From JANWXD01 sp035575135 (GTDB lineage: Bacteria; Acidobacteriota; Terriglobia; Bryobacterales; Bryobacteraceae): a DNA stretch of 64,000 bases. Below the pieces are notes generated by a model. That model had not been told where the DNA came from. It ran no database searches and saw nothing but the letters and a program-made list of their open reading frames with translations. A program made the translations under genes and the position numbers. The first letter of the stretch is position 1; each line of letters opens with the position of its first letter. The stretch spans positions 1 to 64,000 of the forward strand of contig DATLYE010000034.1 in the NCBI GenBank assembly GCA_035575135.1, read 5' to 3'. Positions 42,018-53,926 of the stretch are shown here, in pieces.

Positions 42018-43064
42018 ATGATTGAAATCACGCAGCAAATGCTCGATCAGCTCGATCAGGGTTTCCGGCACGGTGGAAGGATTCCGGTCCGGGAGCCCGC
42101 TGTGGTGGGTGTAGTACGGCGGAGCCTTTCTGAGGAATTCGTTTCACTCGTGCTGAAGGTCGAAGGCGAAAACTACCGGCTCTCGGCGGGCGCCTTGGAG
42201 CAACTGTGCCGCATGACGAATACGCCGGTGACGCTGTTGAGGGAATTGCCGGACGATGTTTGCCGGGAACTGGTCAACGCCCAGCTGCGCCGGAGGTGGA
42301 GCTGGTTCACCCATGCCCTTGTGAGCGAAGACGAAATCCGTTGGTTTATACGGCCGGCGTGGCGAGACGTGGACTTATGGCCTTCGCAGGTGGTCCAGGT
42401 CTGCGCGCGTGCTTTGGCTGAAGGCGACGAGCGGCCTCTGTTGTACGAGCTCCCCGACTTCCGTGCCCCGGCCACGGTCATATTCCGGCTGACTCACCAA
42501 AAGCTCTGTCACGTGTTCGACACCAGCCCCCGGCCGGATGACCGGCATCGTTTTTCGATCCAGATTACGGTTGACTTCACGGGAACCACACCGCCGACGC
42601 TTGCCGCGTTTTCCTACAGGCAGGTTTGCAGCAATGGGATGGTGGCTCCGTTTATCTGGAGACATTCTCGGCGGGACGTCTTCGCCGGCACCACCGAGCA
42701 GATCCTCAAGGCCCTGGAATTTGCCAGCCGGGAAGTCATGGGCTTCATCCGCACGACATTGATCCCCGGCATCGAGGAATCCATCCGGAAGCCCTTCACG
42801 TTGCCCGCGAATCTTCCGCGCCCGGTGGCCTCTCTGATCCGGTCCTCCTACGAGACCGAGGATCTCGGAGGGACGCTGTACCATTTCGTGAACGCTCTGT
42901 CGCGGGCGGCGCGCCTGGAGAAGTGCCCGCAGGATTGGCGCGATCGGCTCATGCGTGCGGCTGGCGAGATCACGGTGGGCGGCCGGTGCCCATCCTGCCT
43001 ACAGCGCGTGCCCGGATCCGGCGCCGCCGAGAGGTGGGCCGGGGACTCGGTAATCGGGGCTTGA
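42018..43064 (+). CDS. DUF932-like protein, function unknown
   Basis: 348 aa from the ATG at 42018, with GGGAGGA 9 nt upstream. The segment AAFSYRQVCSNGMV followed by a basic RHSRRDVF resembles the core of DUF932 phage/plasmid-type proteins, and the N-terminal LSAGALEQLCRMTNTPVTLLRELPDDV also fits that group. The C terminus carries CPSC, a possible half zinc site. There is no signal peptide. It is divergent from the merR / VIT-vWA operon. DUF932 proteins are usually found on mobile elements, but no mobility gene is nearby. The assignment is moderate. Confidence 0.5.
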   Translation: MIEITQQMLDQLDQGFRHGGRIPVREPAVVGVVRRSLSEEFVSLVLKVEGENYRLSAGALEQLCRMTNTPVTLLRELPDDVCRELVNAQLRRRWSWFTHALVSEDEIRWFIRPAWRDVDLWPSQVVQVCARALAEGDERPLLYELPDFRAPATVIFRLTHQKLCHVFDTSPRPDDRHRFSIQITVDFTGTTPPTLAAFSYRQVCSNGMVAPFIWRHSRRDVFAGTTEQILKALEFASREVMGFIRTTLIPGIEESIRKPFTLPANLPRPVASLIRSSYETEDLGGTLYHFVNALSRAARLEKCPQDWRDRLMRAAGEITVGGRCPSCLQRVPGSGAAERWAGDSVIGA

Positions 43065-43088
43065 CACAAATCGTGCTTGGCGCGGTGC

Positions 43089-43141
43089 GGTGCGTGGTTG
43101 CGCTGAGCCGGCTCTGAGGGGCGGCTCGGCTCAGTCGCACC
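43089..43141. terminator. bidirectional hairpin between converging genes
   Basis: TGAGCCG (43104-43110) pairs with CGGCTCA (43127-43133) over a 16-nt loop, and GGTGCG (43089-43094) with CGCACC (43136-43141) further out with an asymmetric internal loop. It lies between the converging DUF932-like and ClC genes. Confidence 0.45.
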
Positions 43142-43190
43142 CGCCGCGCCGCCAAGGCAGGATCCGGGGCCCTTCGCGTGCGTCTGTTCC

Positions 43191-45836
43191 TCACTGGTTG
43201 AGCTTGGCCATGATATGGTTCAGAACCTCGTCTTGCTTGCAGGCGGCGCCCGTCCCTTCCCAGATCGCCTGCGCCACCTGCATCTTTCGATCCGATGCCT
43301 CGATCGTGAAGGCCGTTGTGTTGAGCAGCCGTCTTGCCTTCGCGATCTCCTCGGATGGACCGCATGCAGCAGCCGCGGCAATAACCCGCCGGAGCACCTC
43401 ATCCCAGCGGCGGGCACGCTCGCGGACGGAAAGGCCTCGCTGTGTCGGATCCAGGCGGACCGCCTCCTCGGCGCGAGCCGCGGCGCGCTGTGCTTGCTCG
43501 TTCTGTGGGTCAGCCTTAGCCGCGCGGCGATAGGCTTCGAGGGCCAGCCGCTCCTTGCCGGCTGCGAATCGGGCGTCGCCCAGTCGCAACCAAACGCCGG
43601 CGTCGGCGGGAAACCGGCTCGCCAGCATCCCATAGGCCGTCTCCGCCTGCTCGGGAGACCCGATGGCGTTTACGGCCTCGGCGGCCTTCTTGGCCACAAG
43701 CGGGTCGTCTGCGTGCTCCTCGATCATCGCCACTAAGACGGAGACGGCCTCGCCGCTTCGGCCCATATCGGCAAGAAGGCCGGCGTAATCAAATTCCGTC
43801 CGCGTGCGCAACGCTTTCTGCTCAGCGGTCCAGTCCCTAGAAAGTGCTCGGCGGAGCAACTCCAGTGCCTTCTGTTTCTGTCCTCCGGCGAGGGCGATCC
43901 TGGCAAGACCCATCCAGACAGCCCCGCTTGAGGGATCGCTGCGAGCTGCCTCGGAAAGGTAAGAGGAAGCTTCGCCGAAGTGACCCGATTCGACCAGAGC
44001 CAAACCCAACGCGGTGCGGAGTCTCGTGTCTTGGGGGTTGTGCGCAAGGCCGGAGCGGAAAGCCAGCACGGCCTCGTCGACGCGCCCCTGGGCGAGCAAC
44101 GTTGTGCCATGCTCGTAAGCTCGCTTTCCCAGATCAGAGCGGCGGAAGCGCTGCCAGAACGTCAACCCCGAGCTGATCAGCACGGCGGCTGTCGCGATCG
44201 TCGCCACCGCCGGCAACCAGTGCTGCGAAGGTGCGGCGGCGACCTTCTCCGGCGCGTCGGCCCGGAGCGGCGCAAAGTACGCTCTGAGGACATCTTGAGC
44301 GTTCAACAGTCCGATCTGTCTGCCGCCGGCCCGACTGAGGACCGGGATTTCTTCGATGCCTGCCTGGCCCATGCGCTGCAGGGCGAGGTCCAGAGGATCA
44401 TCCGGATACACACAGGGCACTTCCGGGCCAGTGGCGACATAGCCGGAGGAAGGTCCGAGCGGCCGCATCGCCCGCTCCACGGTCAGCGGCTCGGGCCGGT
44501 GGGCTGCCGAGGGAAGGACGACACCCTCTTGGCGGCAGAGCGCCTCGTAGATCGGCAGCTTCTGCAACTTCTGGGCGAGAAAATAGCTGCACAAGTTAGC
44601 GATCATCAGCGGCACGATGATGGTGTAGTCCCGGGTCACTTCAAAGATCATGATGACGCTGGTCATCGGTGTCCGGATGATGCCGGCGAAGGCCGCACCC
44701 ATGCCCACAAGAGCATACGCACCCGCGTTGCCCGTGTAATCGGGAATCAGCGCGTGAATGACATTTCCCACGGCGCCGCCGAGCATGGCGCCGATGAACA
44801 GGCTCGGGCCGAAAATGCCGCCTGCGTTGCCGGAAGCGTAGCAGCTCGTGGTGGCGATAAGCTTCACGCACAGCAGCAACAACATTGTCCGGAGCGCCAG
44901 CTGACCGTTGAGGGCGTCACCGACCAGCGTGTAGCCGGCACCCAGCACTCCGGGCACGGCAAGAGCCAGGAGTCCAACGGTCAGTCCCCCCACGGCCGGA
45001 GCCAGGGGCCGCCATCGTTGCGGCGCCTTCAGGTACCGGTCCCTTTGCCAGAGCAACAGTTTCACGAACGCAGTGGAAACCAGGCCGCCGAGCAGTCCGA
45101 GAAGGGCGTAGAAAGGGAATTCGATTGGGTGCACCAACTGGTAGGCCGGGACATGAAAGAGGGGCTCGTCGCCCAAAATCAACCGCAGAACGATCCAGGA
45201 GGTGGCTGCACCAATCACGACCGAGCCGACGACGCGGGCATGCAGATCCGCCAGGATCTCCTCCAAGCTGAACAGCACGGCTGCCAAGGGCGTGTTAAAC
45301 GCCGCTGCCAGCGCGGCTGCAGTTCCGACCGGAATGAGCGACCGGACATAGTCTTCGCCCAGGCCCAGGCGGCGGCCGGCGACGGAGGCCACTCCCGCGC
45401 CAATCTGCACCGAGGGACCTTCGCGGCCCAGAGCGATACCACTGGCCAAGGATATGGCCGAGCAAAGGAACTTGCCTGCTACCGTCCGCAGACCGATGAA
45501 ACCTCTCCCCAGAGCCATCGCCACGCGCGTCTGGGGGATTCCGCTCCCTCGAGCGTCGGGAAAGAACCTGAACAACAGCCAACCGGTCACCAGTGAACCC
45601 AGTACCGGGCTCAGCATACGCTGAGTGGCCCCTGCGGCAATCAGCTTCGAGCCAAGTCGTTCGGTCACGACGACGAAGCTCACGACGATCAGGCCCACGG
45701 TTGCACTAATCACAAGCGACAGGAGCAGAAGGATTTTGTCCTCGTGCCCTCGAAACTCGATTCGGCCCAGCCACTGCTGCCAGAAGCGGGCTGGTGCGGC
45801 GAGGGCTCGCACGAGAAAGCGGATGTGCCGGTTCAT
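43191..45836 (-). CDS. ClC chloride/proton antiporter with CBS pair and C-terminal TPR domain
   Basis: 881 aa, about twice a bacterial ClC. The channel part (about 30-440) has GSGIP (97-101), GREGPSV with the gating Glu E139, the EE pair 192-193 matching the proton glutamate of H+-coupled members, GGIFGPSLFIGA, and Tyr in TRDYTIIVPLM. A CBS pair follows (about 450-555). Then comes an extra hydrophobic helix (about 568-590, AVATIATAAVLISSGL) and a TPR array (about 600-800) with repeats such as AYEHGTTLLAQGRVDEAVLAF. The tail is helical. The TPR part would face the other side of the membrane from the CBS pair if the extra helix spans, so it may recruit an exported partner. Such an extension is not standard for ClC. 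Confidence 0.85.
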   Translation of the reverse strand: MNRHIRFLVRALAAPARFWQQWLGRIEFRGHEDKILLLLSLVISATVGLIVVSFVVVTERLGSKLIAAGATQRMLSPVLGSLVTGWLLFRFFPDARGSGIPQTRVAMALGRGFIGLRTVAGKFLCSAISLASGIALGREGPSVQIGAGVASVAGRRLGLGEDYVRSLIPVGTAAALAAAFNTPLAAVLFSLEEILADLHARVVGSVVIGAATSWIVLRLILGDEPLFHVPAYQLVHPIEFPFYALLGLLGGLVSTAFVKLLLWQRDRYLKAPQRWRPLAPAVGGLTVGLLALAVPGVLGAGYTLVGDALNGQLALRTMLLLLCVKLIATTSCYASGNAGGIFGPSLFIGAMLGGAVGNVIHALIPDYTGNAGAYALVGMGAAFAGIIRTPMTSVIMIFEVTRDYTIIVPLMIANLCSYFLAQKLQKLPIYEALCRQEGVVLPSAAHRPEPLTVERAMRPLGPSSGYVATGPEVPCVYPDDPLDLALQRMGQAGIEEIPVLSRAGGRQIGLLNAQDVLRAYFAPLRADAPEKVAAAPSQHWLPAVATIATAAVLISSGLTFWQRFRRSDLGKRAYEHGTTLLAQGRVDEAVLAFRSGLAHNPQDTRLRTALGLALVESGHFGEASSYLSEAARSDPSSGAVWMGLARIALAGGQKQKALELLRRALSRDWTAEQKALRTRTEFDYAGLLADMGRSGEAVSVLVAMIEEHADDPLVAKKAAEAVNAIGSPEQAETAYGMLASRFPADAGVWLRLGDARFAAGKERLALEAYRRAAKADPQNEQAQRAAARAEEAVRLDPTQRGLSVRERARRWDEVLRRVIAAAAACGPSEEIAKARRLLNTTAFTIEASDRKMQVAQAIWEGTGAACKQDEVLNHIMAKLNQ

Positions 45837-45880
45837 GGCCTGAGGGGTCTCACAGCGTGCAAGACAGGACTCTCGGTGCC

Positions 45881-45974
<94 letters not shown>

Positions 45975-46036
45975 GCGGCGGTGGGGGCGTCGCACCACGA
46001 TGCTACCATAGCCGCCCGGCGTCCCACAAACCTCGC

Positions 46037-47341
46037 CTAAAGGCCGGGTTCCATCGGCAGCGCCAGGGGCGGCTCCAGCAGGAAATCCAGTTGCGACATC
46101 TCCCGAACGGCTTCGCGCATCGAGGCTTCTGAGGTCGGCTCGGCAGTGATGACAAACGGCAGGTCCGCCTTGTTCTCGCAGGGCAACTGCAAGACCGCCT
46201 CCAGGCTGATTCGTTTCTCGGCCAGGATCCCTGCCAGAGCAGCGATGATGCCGGGGCGGTCCACGACGCGGAACCGCAGATACCAGGCCCGCCGCTGGCG
46301 CGTGACGGGGATGGGCTGATACTCTCCCAGGCGCTCGTGGGCGAACGGGGAAACCCGCTCCGGGCTGCCGCTGCGGATCTCCCGCGCCACGCGCATCAGG
46401 TCGCTCACCACCGCTACCCCGGTCGGAAGCGAGCCCGCCCCGCGCCCGTAGTAAAACGTATCGGCGCCGTAGCGCCCTTTCACCCAGATGGCGTTATACG
46501 CGCCGCGCACGCTGGCCAGGATCGCCGACTGCGGAATCAGCGCGGGGCGCACCGACAAAATCAAGCCTTCCGGCGTCTGTTGCGCACTGGCCACCAGCCG
46601 GATGGTGTGCCCCAGCCGGTGGGCGTACTGAAAGTCAATCGGCGCGATGCGGCGGATGCCCTCTGTAAAAATGTCCGAAGGCGTGATTTTCTCGCCGAAA
46701 GCCAGGGCGGCCAGGATCGCCAGCTTCGAGCGCGCGTCCCACCCATCCACATCCGCGCTCGGATCGGCCTCAGCGTAACCCAGCCGCTGCGCTTCGGCGA
46801 GCACCGCCTCGAACGACCCGCCGCGCTCCTCCATCTCCGTAAGGATGTAGTTCGTAGTCCCGTTGAGGATGCCGTACAACGCCAGGATGCGGTCGCCCGA
46901 GATGCCCTCCCGCAGGACGGCGTGGATGGGAATCCCGCCTGCCACGCTGGCTTCCATGGCCAGGTTGATGCCGGCCTGAATGGCCCGCGCCCAGATCTCA
47001 GCACCGCACAGCGCCATGAGTTCCTTGTTGGCCGTCACCACCGACTTGCGGTGCGCGATCGCGCCGTCAATGATCTCCGCCGCCACCGTGGTCCCCCCGA
47101 CCAGTTCGGCCACGATGTCCACCGACGGATGGGACACCACCTCCCGCCAGTCCGAAGTCCGGTACACCTCGGGGAGACCTTCCGGCAGCCGTTTGGCGTC
47201 CACATTGCGGCTGCACACCGCGGTGACCCGCAGCGGGAATCCCAGTTTCAGTGCGATCTGTTCGGCGTTGTCCGCCAGAATCGTGAGGGCCCCCATGCCC
47301 ACGTTGCCAAGCCCCACGATTCCAACTCTGACTTCCTGCAT
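46037..47341 (-). CDS. hom: homoserine dehydrogenase with ACT domain
   Basis: 434 aa. The NAD(P) loop GIVGLGNVGMG (8-18), TANKELMA (K106), NGTTNYILTEM, the substrate loop GYAEADPSADVDGWDA, and a C-terminal ACT domain (about 350-425, RFRVVDRPGIIAALAGILAE) that gives threonine feedback. It reduces aspartate-semialdehyde to homoserine. The next pathway gene thrB lies near 8 kb. The upstream start shares a symmetric -10 element with a divergent small gene. Confidence 0.94.
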   Translation of the reverse strand: MQEVRVGIVGLGNVGMGALTILADNAEQIALKLGFPLRVTAVCSRNVDAKRLPEGLPEVYRTSDWREVVSHPSVDIVAELVGGTTVAAEIIDGAIAHRKSVVTANKELMALCGAEIWARAIQAGINLAMEASVAGGIPIHAVLREGISGDRILALYGILNGTTNYILTEMEERGGSFEAVLAEAQRLGYAEADPSADVDGWDARSKLAILAALAFGEKITPSDIFTEGIRRIAPIDFQYAHRLGHTIRLVASAQQTPEGLILSVRPALIPQSAILASVRGAYNAIWVKGRYGADTFYYGRGAGSLPTGVAVVSDLMRVAREIRSGSPERVSPFAHERLGEYQPIPVTRQRRAWYLRFRVVDRPGIIAALAGILAEKRISLEAVLQLPCENKADLPFVITAEPTSEASMREAVREMSQLDFLLEPPLALPMEPGL

Positions 47342-47348
47342 CCTTGGC

Positions 47349-47355
47349 TATGATA
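47349..47355. promoter_or_regulatory. overlapping divergent -10 elements (TATGATA)
   Basis: Read forward, TATGAT (47349-47354) lies 11 nt before the ATG at 47366; read in reverse, TATCAT (47350-47355) lies 8 nt before the hom ATG at 47341. One 7-bp element can thus serve both divergent genes, which are only 24 bp apart. Confidence 0.5.
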
Positions 47356-47365
47356 CCAGTAGGTC

Positions 47366-47677
47366 ATGAAACGCCTGATCCGAATCGCGCAACTTGCGGC
47401 GGTTGCGGCGTTTGCGGCATTGCTGTGGGCGCAGGTGAGGCCCGGAGAACCCGAGGAGCCTCGCCTGCCAAGCGGGACGTTGCAGCGCGAAGCGATCCTG
47501 AAAGCGGAGTATGAAAAGACGCTGGAGGACGCCGCCCGCCTCGTCGAGCTGGCGGAGGAGCTGAAGGCCGAGCTCGAAAAGAACACGCGCCACGTGCTGT
47601 CGGTTTCCTCTCTGCGCAAGACCGAGGAAATCGAGAAGCTGGCCCGGAGGATTCGCTCGCGGTTGCGCAAGTTTTGA
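47366..47677 (+). CDS. small exported coiled-coil protein, unknown
   Basis: 103 aa. Residues 1-22 form a signal peptide (MKRLIRIAQLAAVAAFAALL). The rest is charged and helical, with heptad-like Leu/Ile spacing from about 40 to 103 (LEDAARLVELAEELKAELEK), which suggests a coiled coil. No known motif. It is divergent from hom and 16 bp upstream of a gene for another exported protein, so the two may form an operon. Small proteins of this shape recur in Acidobacteria. Confidence 0.6.
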   Translation: MKRLIRIAQLAAVAAFAALLWAQVRPGEPEEPRLPSGTLQREAILKAEYEKTLEDAARLVELAEELKAELEKNTRHVLSVSSLRKTEEIEKLARRIRSRLRKF

Positions 47678-47693
47678 CGCGTCCGGCACGGCC

Positions 47694-48950
47694 ATGCGCC
47701 GCCTCGTGATTCTTCTGTGCGCCGCCGTCCCGCTACATGCGCAGGAGCCGGTGCAATCGGCGGTCTCCTTCCCCGGCGGACGCCTCGTATATTTCCACGC
47801 CGCGCCGCAGCCTTCCGCGCAACCGCAGCCCGTGCTGGTCGTGCTTCCGGGCGTGCCGGAGCTGGCGGACGTGCCGGCTTATTGGAGGCAGTGGCAGAGC
47901 CGCGTCGCGGGCCGGTCCTGGCTGGTCGTGGTTCCGTGGGGCGAATTCCAGACGCCGGGCCTGTGGGGGGACTTGTTCACCAAGCTTCTGGAGGCGCTCG
48001 TCGAGGACGTGCAACGCCGCCTGCCGGCCGACACCACGCGGACGTACCTGGCGGCAGAGGGCAACCTGGCCTCGCACGTGTTTTACGCCGCTTCGCGGGC
48101 TCCTCACCTGGTGGCGGCGGGGCTCGCGATCGGTGGCGATCCGAAGCGCGCGATCGAAACCAACCGGCTGTTCGGGGCTAACACCGCACTGTGTCCCGTG
48201 TTGTGGCTCGTCAAGGAACCGGGGTCGCCCTTGGCCGAGCGCGAGCGCAAGCGGCTGCGCGCAGCAGGATACAACTTCGAGGTCCGCCCGCTCGATTCTT
48301 TTCCCCTGGAGAGCGGTTTCGAATGGCTGGAAAAACACCGCCGCGATCCGTTTCCCGAGGACGTGGATTGCGAGACCGGCAACCTGGAGTTCGCGCGTTG
48401 CCACTGGCTCGAAATTACCAGGTTCGACCCTTCGCAGCGCAACGATGTGCTGCCCTCGACGCGGGTGCGGCCGGGCGCCGGCGGTTACCTGGACTTGGGC
48501 GGCTTCGGCTATGATGCCTCCGCGCCGGGGCCAGGCGTACGCGTCGTGTGGCTGCCGCCCGGATATAAAGGACCGCTCAAGCTCGAGGATCGCATCGTCT
48601 CAGTGGGCGGCAGGGCCGTCAAAGACGCTCAGGATTACCTCACCATGATGGATGAGGCCGAAGAGAAGCCCGTGGCCGTGATCGTGGAGCGCGGCAAGGA
48701 GCGGCTGCGCCTGGAAACCCGGATCCTGCTGCCGCGGCGTGAGGAAACCGCCACCGCGCGCGTGCAAGGCCGTTTTCTGCCCGACACGCGCGAGCTCCTC
48801 ATCGTGACTCGCGGCGTCGGCGAACTGAAGGTGCGGGTCCCGCCGCAGTGGGTTCCGGCGCGCGTCAACTGGAACGGCAATGATTTAGGCAGCGCGGAGC
48901 AGCCGGGTTGCTGGACCGTAGCCGCTGCCGCCGTCCGGCCCTGCCAGTAA
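47694..48950 (+). CDS. exported alpha/beta-hydrolase-like protein with PDZ domain, unknown
   Basis: 418 aa. Signal peptide about 1-17. Residues 20-235 have the layout of an esterase-like alpha/beta fold (VLVVLPGVPELAD, TRTYLAAEGNLASHVFY), where a nucleophile Ser would be expected; the segment reads AAEGNLA rather than GxSxG, so activity is doubtful. Residues about 265-335 look like a PDZ domain (VWLPPGYKGPLKLEDRIVSV, GGRAVKDAQDY). A beta tail ends the protein. It may be a binding protein derived from an esterase. The tail converges on the DUF1080 gene 9 bp away. Confidence 0.5.
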   Translation: MRRLVILLCAAVPLHAQEPVQSAVSFPGGRLVYFHAAPQPSAQPQPVLVVLPGVPELADVPAYWRQWQSRVAGRSWLVVVPWGEFQTPGLWGDLFTKLLEALVEDVQRRLPADTTRTYLAAEGNLASHVFYAASRAPHLVAAGLAIGGDPKRAIETNRLFGANTALCPVLWLVKEPGSPLAERERKRLRAAGYNFEVRPLDSFPLESGFEWLEKHRRDPFPEDVDCETGNLEFARCHWLEITRFDPSQRNDVLPSTRVRPGAGGYLDLGGFGYDASAPGPGVRVVWLPPGYKGPLKLEDRIVSVGGRAVKDAQDYLTMMDEAEEKPVAVIVERGKERLRLETRILLPRREETATARVQGRFLPDTRELLIVTRGVGELKVRVPPQWVPARVNWNGNDLGSAEQPGCWTVAAAAVRPCQ

Positions 48951-48959
48951 AGGCACCGC

Positions 48960-49703
48960 TCACAGCTTTTTCAAGAAGATGTTGCGAAATTCGATGCGCA
49001 TGGGCTTGCCGGCATGCAGTTGCAGGCCCAGCAAGCCGTCCATGGCCCGCCCCTCGGCGTCATCGTCCACGAGCAGGCTCATGACGTGTCCGTTGATGAC
49101 GTGAATGAGCACCGTTCCCCGGGCGATTACGTGTAGCTGGTTCCAGTCACCCGGCTTCAGGAAGCTCTTGAGGGTTTCGGGGTCGCCGGGAGATCCGATC
49201 AGTTTGCGAACCTTGCCTCCGGCAATGCGCGCAAACTGGCCCCTCTCGGCCAGAAAGCCGCGGCCGCGCTCCTCGTAGACCATACCGGTGAACAGGTTCT
49301 GCCCGTCCATGTCGGCCTGGTAGCCTTTCATGGCCCACGGCCCCACCTCCGGGAGCCTGGCGCTGCGGTACTGGACTCCGCTGTTGGCCGTCTCGCTCAG
49401 TTTGAACTCGAGCTTCAGTTCGAAATCCGCCACCGGGCCGCCTCTCCAAATCAGAAAGGTATTTCGCTCGACGACCTTCTCCGGCGTACTTTCCGCCACG
49501 ATGGCGCCGTCTTCCACGCGCCAGAAGCGAGAGTCGCCTTCCCAGTTGTCGAGGCTCTTTCCGTCGAAAATGGCGACAAACCCCGCATGGTCATCCGGGG
49601 CGGGTGGTACGCGGCGCGGCTGTGCCCCCGCCGGAGCGGTGGTAACCAGGCAGCTCAGCAGCCCGCAGGCGAGAACAATGGAACAGGTTTGTGTCCGGTC
49701 CAT
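48960..49703 (-). CDS. DUF1080 (3-keto-disaccharide hydrolase fold) protein
   Basis: 247 aa. Signal peptide about 1-27, then a concanavalin-like beta sandwich: FVAIFDGKSLDNWEGD, FWRVEDGAIVAES, DFELKLEFKLSETANSGVQYR, GYQADMDG, and a final IEFRNIFLKKL. This family is abundant in Planctomycetes and Acidobacteria and is linked to 3-keto-glycoside hydrolysis, working beside Gfo/Idh/MocA oxidoreductases. No partner adjoins it here; several such oxidoreductases are elsewhere in the window. Extracytoplasmic location is expected. Confidence 0.85.
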   Translation of the reverse strand: MDRTQTCSIVLACGLLSCLVTTAPAGAQPRRVPPAPDDHAGFVAIFDGKSLDNWEGDSRFWRVEDGAIVAESTPEKVVERNTFLIWRGGPVADFELKLEFKLSETANSGVQYRSARLPEVGPWAMKGYQADMDGQNLFTGMVYEERGRGFLAERGQFARIAGGKVRKLIGSPGDPETLKSFLKPGDWNQLHVIARGTVLIHVINGHVMSLLVDDDAEGRAMDGLLGLQLHAGKPMRIEFRNIFLKKL

Positions 49704-49830
49704 AAGTGATTGCTAGTTTCCTACAACCGCCGGAGCTCCTGCACGGCCCCCGACCGCGCGCCAGTTCTTCTTGCCGGACTGCGTCGCGAGCAGCACGCTC
49801 GGGCGGCGGCCGGCAGGATCCGGCGACCTG

Positions 49831-50730
49831 TTACGGTTGCACTCCGGGCGCGGTCGCCTTCCGGCGGAAATCGGCTTGGAGGCGGCGAACCAGTTCCTGT
49901 TCGCGCGCCTCGCCGGCGGCCAGCTCCCGGATGCCCTTCACCAGCGCCGGAAGGCTGCGCTCCAGACTATCGAACCACGCGTGCAGCAGTGGGTAATACT
50001 TCGTGTACGTGTAGTCGAAGGCGAGCCCGGCGTTGTTGAGCGCCGCGGGACACGGATTGAAGGTTCGAGGCTTCGGCGTGATCGCCGTGCACTCTCGCTC
50101 GAGCTCCAGAAAGAGACTGCGCTTGGCAACCAGAGCCTCCTCCCGCCCGAGCCGTCCTGCGCGCGCTTGCTCGTACACCTTGCGGAGCCGGGCGTGAAAC
50201 CGGTTCACAATTTCCGCCTTTTTGAGAAACAGATCGGCTTCCCCAGCCAGTGCGCGAAACAATTCCGAATCGGGTCCCGCCGTGTCGCGGGCAAATTGCG
50301 CCGCCGTGGCAAAACCGGCCAGTGTCGCCGCCGCCTCGGCCAGATGTACCGGCAGCCGGTGCAACATCTCGTGATAATCTTCGTGAGCGACCACGACGGC
50401 CTGCCGTTCCTCGGCCGCCCGCTTGAGCGAGCCCGTCACCGGCGCGGCGCCGTCGGCCACCGCCTCGATGGGGTAGAAGAATACATCGTAGGCGTCTTCG
50501 TTCACGGTGCAGCCTGAGGCGGTACCCTCCTTGAGACGCAGTTGCTCATAGCTGTCCGGCAGTTCGAGCTTGTCCGTGTAGTAGCAACGGTAGTGTGCCT
50601 GCCGCGTCTCGGAGGTGGTTCGGAAATTCCCGGTCTCCGGCAGGCCGAGCGCGCGCTGGTATTCTTTGAGCGAGCCGATGATGTCCTGCGCTACAAGGCT
50701 CAGAACCGCCAGGTAGAGCCATGCGGCCAT
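49831..50730 (-). CDS. exported protein with HExxH motif, putative zinc metallopeptidase
   Basis: 299 aa. A hydrophobic N terminus (MAAWLYLAVLSLVA) is a signal peptide or anchor. HEDYH at 116-120 is an HExxH-type zinc site, in a helix of VVVAHEDYHEML; an acidic third ligand is likely but not assigned. The rest is helical and charged. A predicted-aminopeptidase relationship is possible; I do not recognise the family with certainty. It lies 27 bp downstream of a small membrane-protein gene on the same strand, so the two may be co-expressed. The 127-bp gap after it up to the DUF1080 gene shows nothing. Confidence 0.55.
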   Translation of the reverse strand: MAAWLYLAVLSLVAQDIIGSLKEYQRALGLPETGNFRTTSETRQAHYRCYYTDKLELPDSYEQLRLKEGTASGCTVNEDAYDVFFYPIEAVADGAAPVTGSLKRAAEERQAVVVAHEDYHEMLHRLPVHLAEAAATLAGFATAAQFARDTAGPDSELFRALAGEADLFLKKAEIVNRFHARLRKVYEQARAGRLGREEALVAKRSLFLELERECTAITPKPRTFNPCPAALNNAGLAFDYTYTKYYPLLHAWFDSLERSLPALVKGIRELAAGEAREQELVRRLQADFRRKATAPGVQP

Positions 50731-50757
50731 ACCCGCCGCTCTCCGCCGCGAGAACTG

Positions 50758-51114
50758 CTAAGCCTCTTCGGCTTCGGCCGGCTTGTCGCGGTGGCCCGGG
50801 TTCCCGGCGGCCGGGACCGGACGAGCCGCGCCGGGGGCGGCTGCCTTGGGGGTGGTCTGTCGCGCAGTTTGGACGGGAGCCGGCGCCGCCTCGCGGGCTG
50901 CGGGCTCTAATTCCTTCATCGCCTGCTTCAACAGAGAGCCGGCGTACAACCCGAACGCAAAAGCCAACACCAGACACGTCAGTGACAGGAAAAGACCGTC
51001 GAAGCTGAGCGCCTGACCGGTGGCGGCCAACCATCCGGCCACCCCGAGCGACGCCACCACCACTATCAGGCTGAGCAAGAAGAGCCAGCCGCGACCCGAC
51101 ATGAGGAACGCCAC
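50758..51114 (-). CDS. small two-helix membrane protein, unknown
   Basis: 118 aa from the GTG at 51114, chosen over the ATG at 51102 because GGAGGG (51121-51126) lies 6 nt upstream of the GTG. Two hydrophobic helices (about 9-29 and 38-60) are followed by a proline/alanine-rich, basic-then-acidic cytoplasmic or periplasmic tail (about 70-118). No family recognised. It precedes the HExxH protein gene. Confidence 0.55.
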   Translation of the reverse strand: MAFLMSGRGWLFLLSLIVVVASLGVAGWLAATGQALSFDGLFLSLTCLVLAFAFGLYAGSLLKQAMKELEPAAREAAPAPVQTARQTTPKAAAPGAARPVPAAGNPGHRDKPAEAEEA

Positions 51115-51175
51115 TTAAGTCCCTCCGAGTGAAACGCACATTCTATCCCATGCCGCCGGCGGCGGCAAAGGAAAC

Positions 51176-53860
<2,685 letters not shown>

Positions 53861-53926
53861 GACTTGCTCCTTACGTTTCCAGTGTATCCCTACGAGCGCT
53901 CTGGCGCCCAAGACGTTCGCGGGAGC

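Noticed and set aside
41874..42071. 65-aa ORF on the minus strand in the merR/DUF932 gap
   Set aside because: It overlaps the start of the DUF932-like gene and has no ribosome site or known motif.
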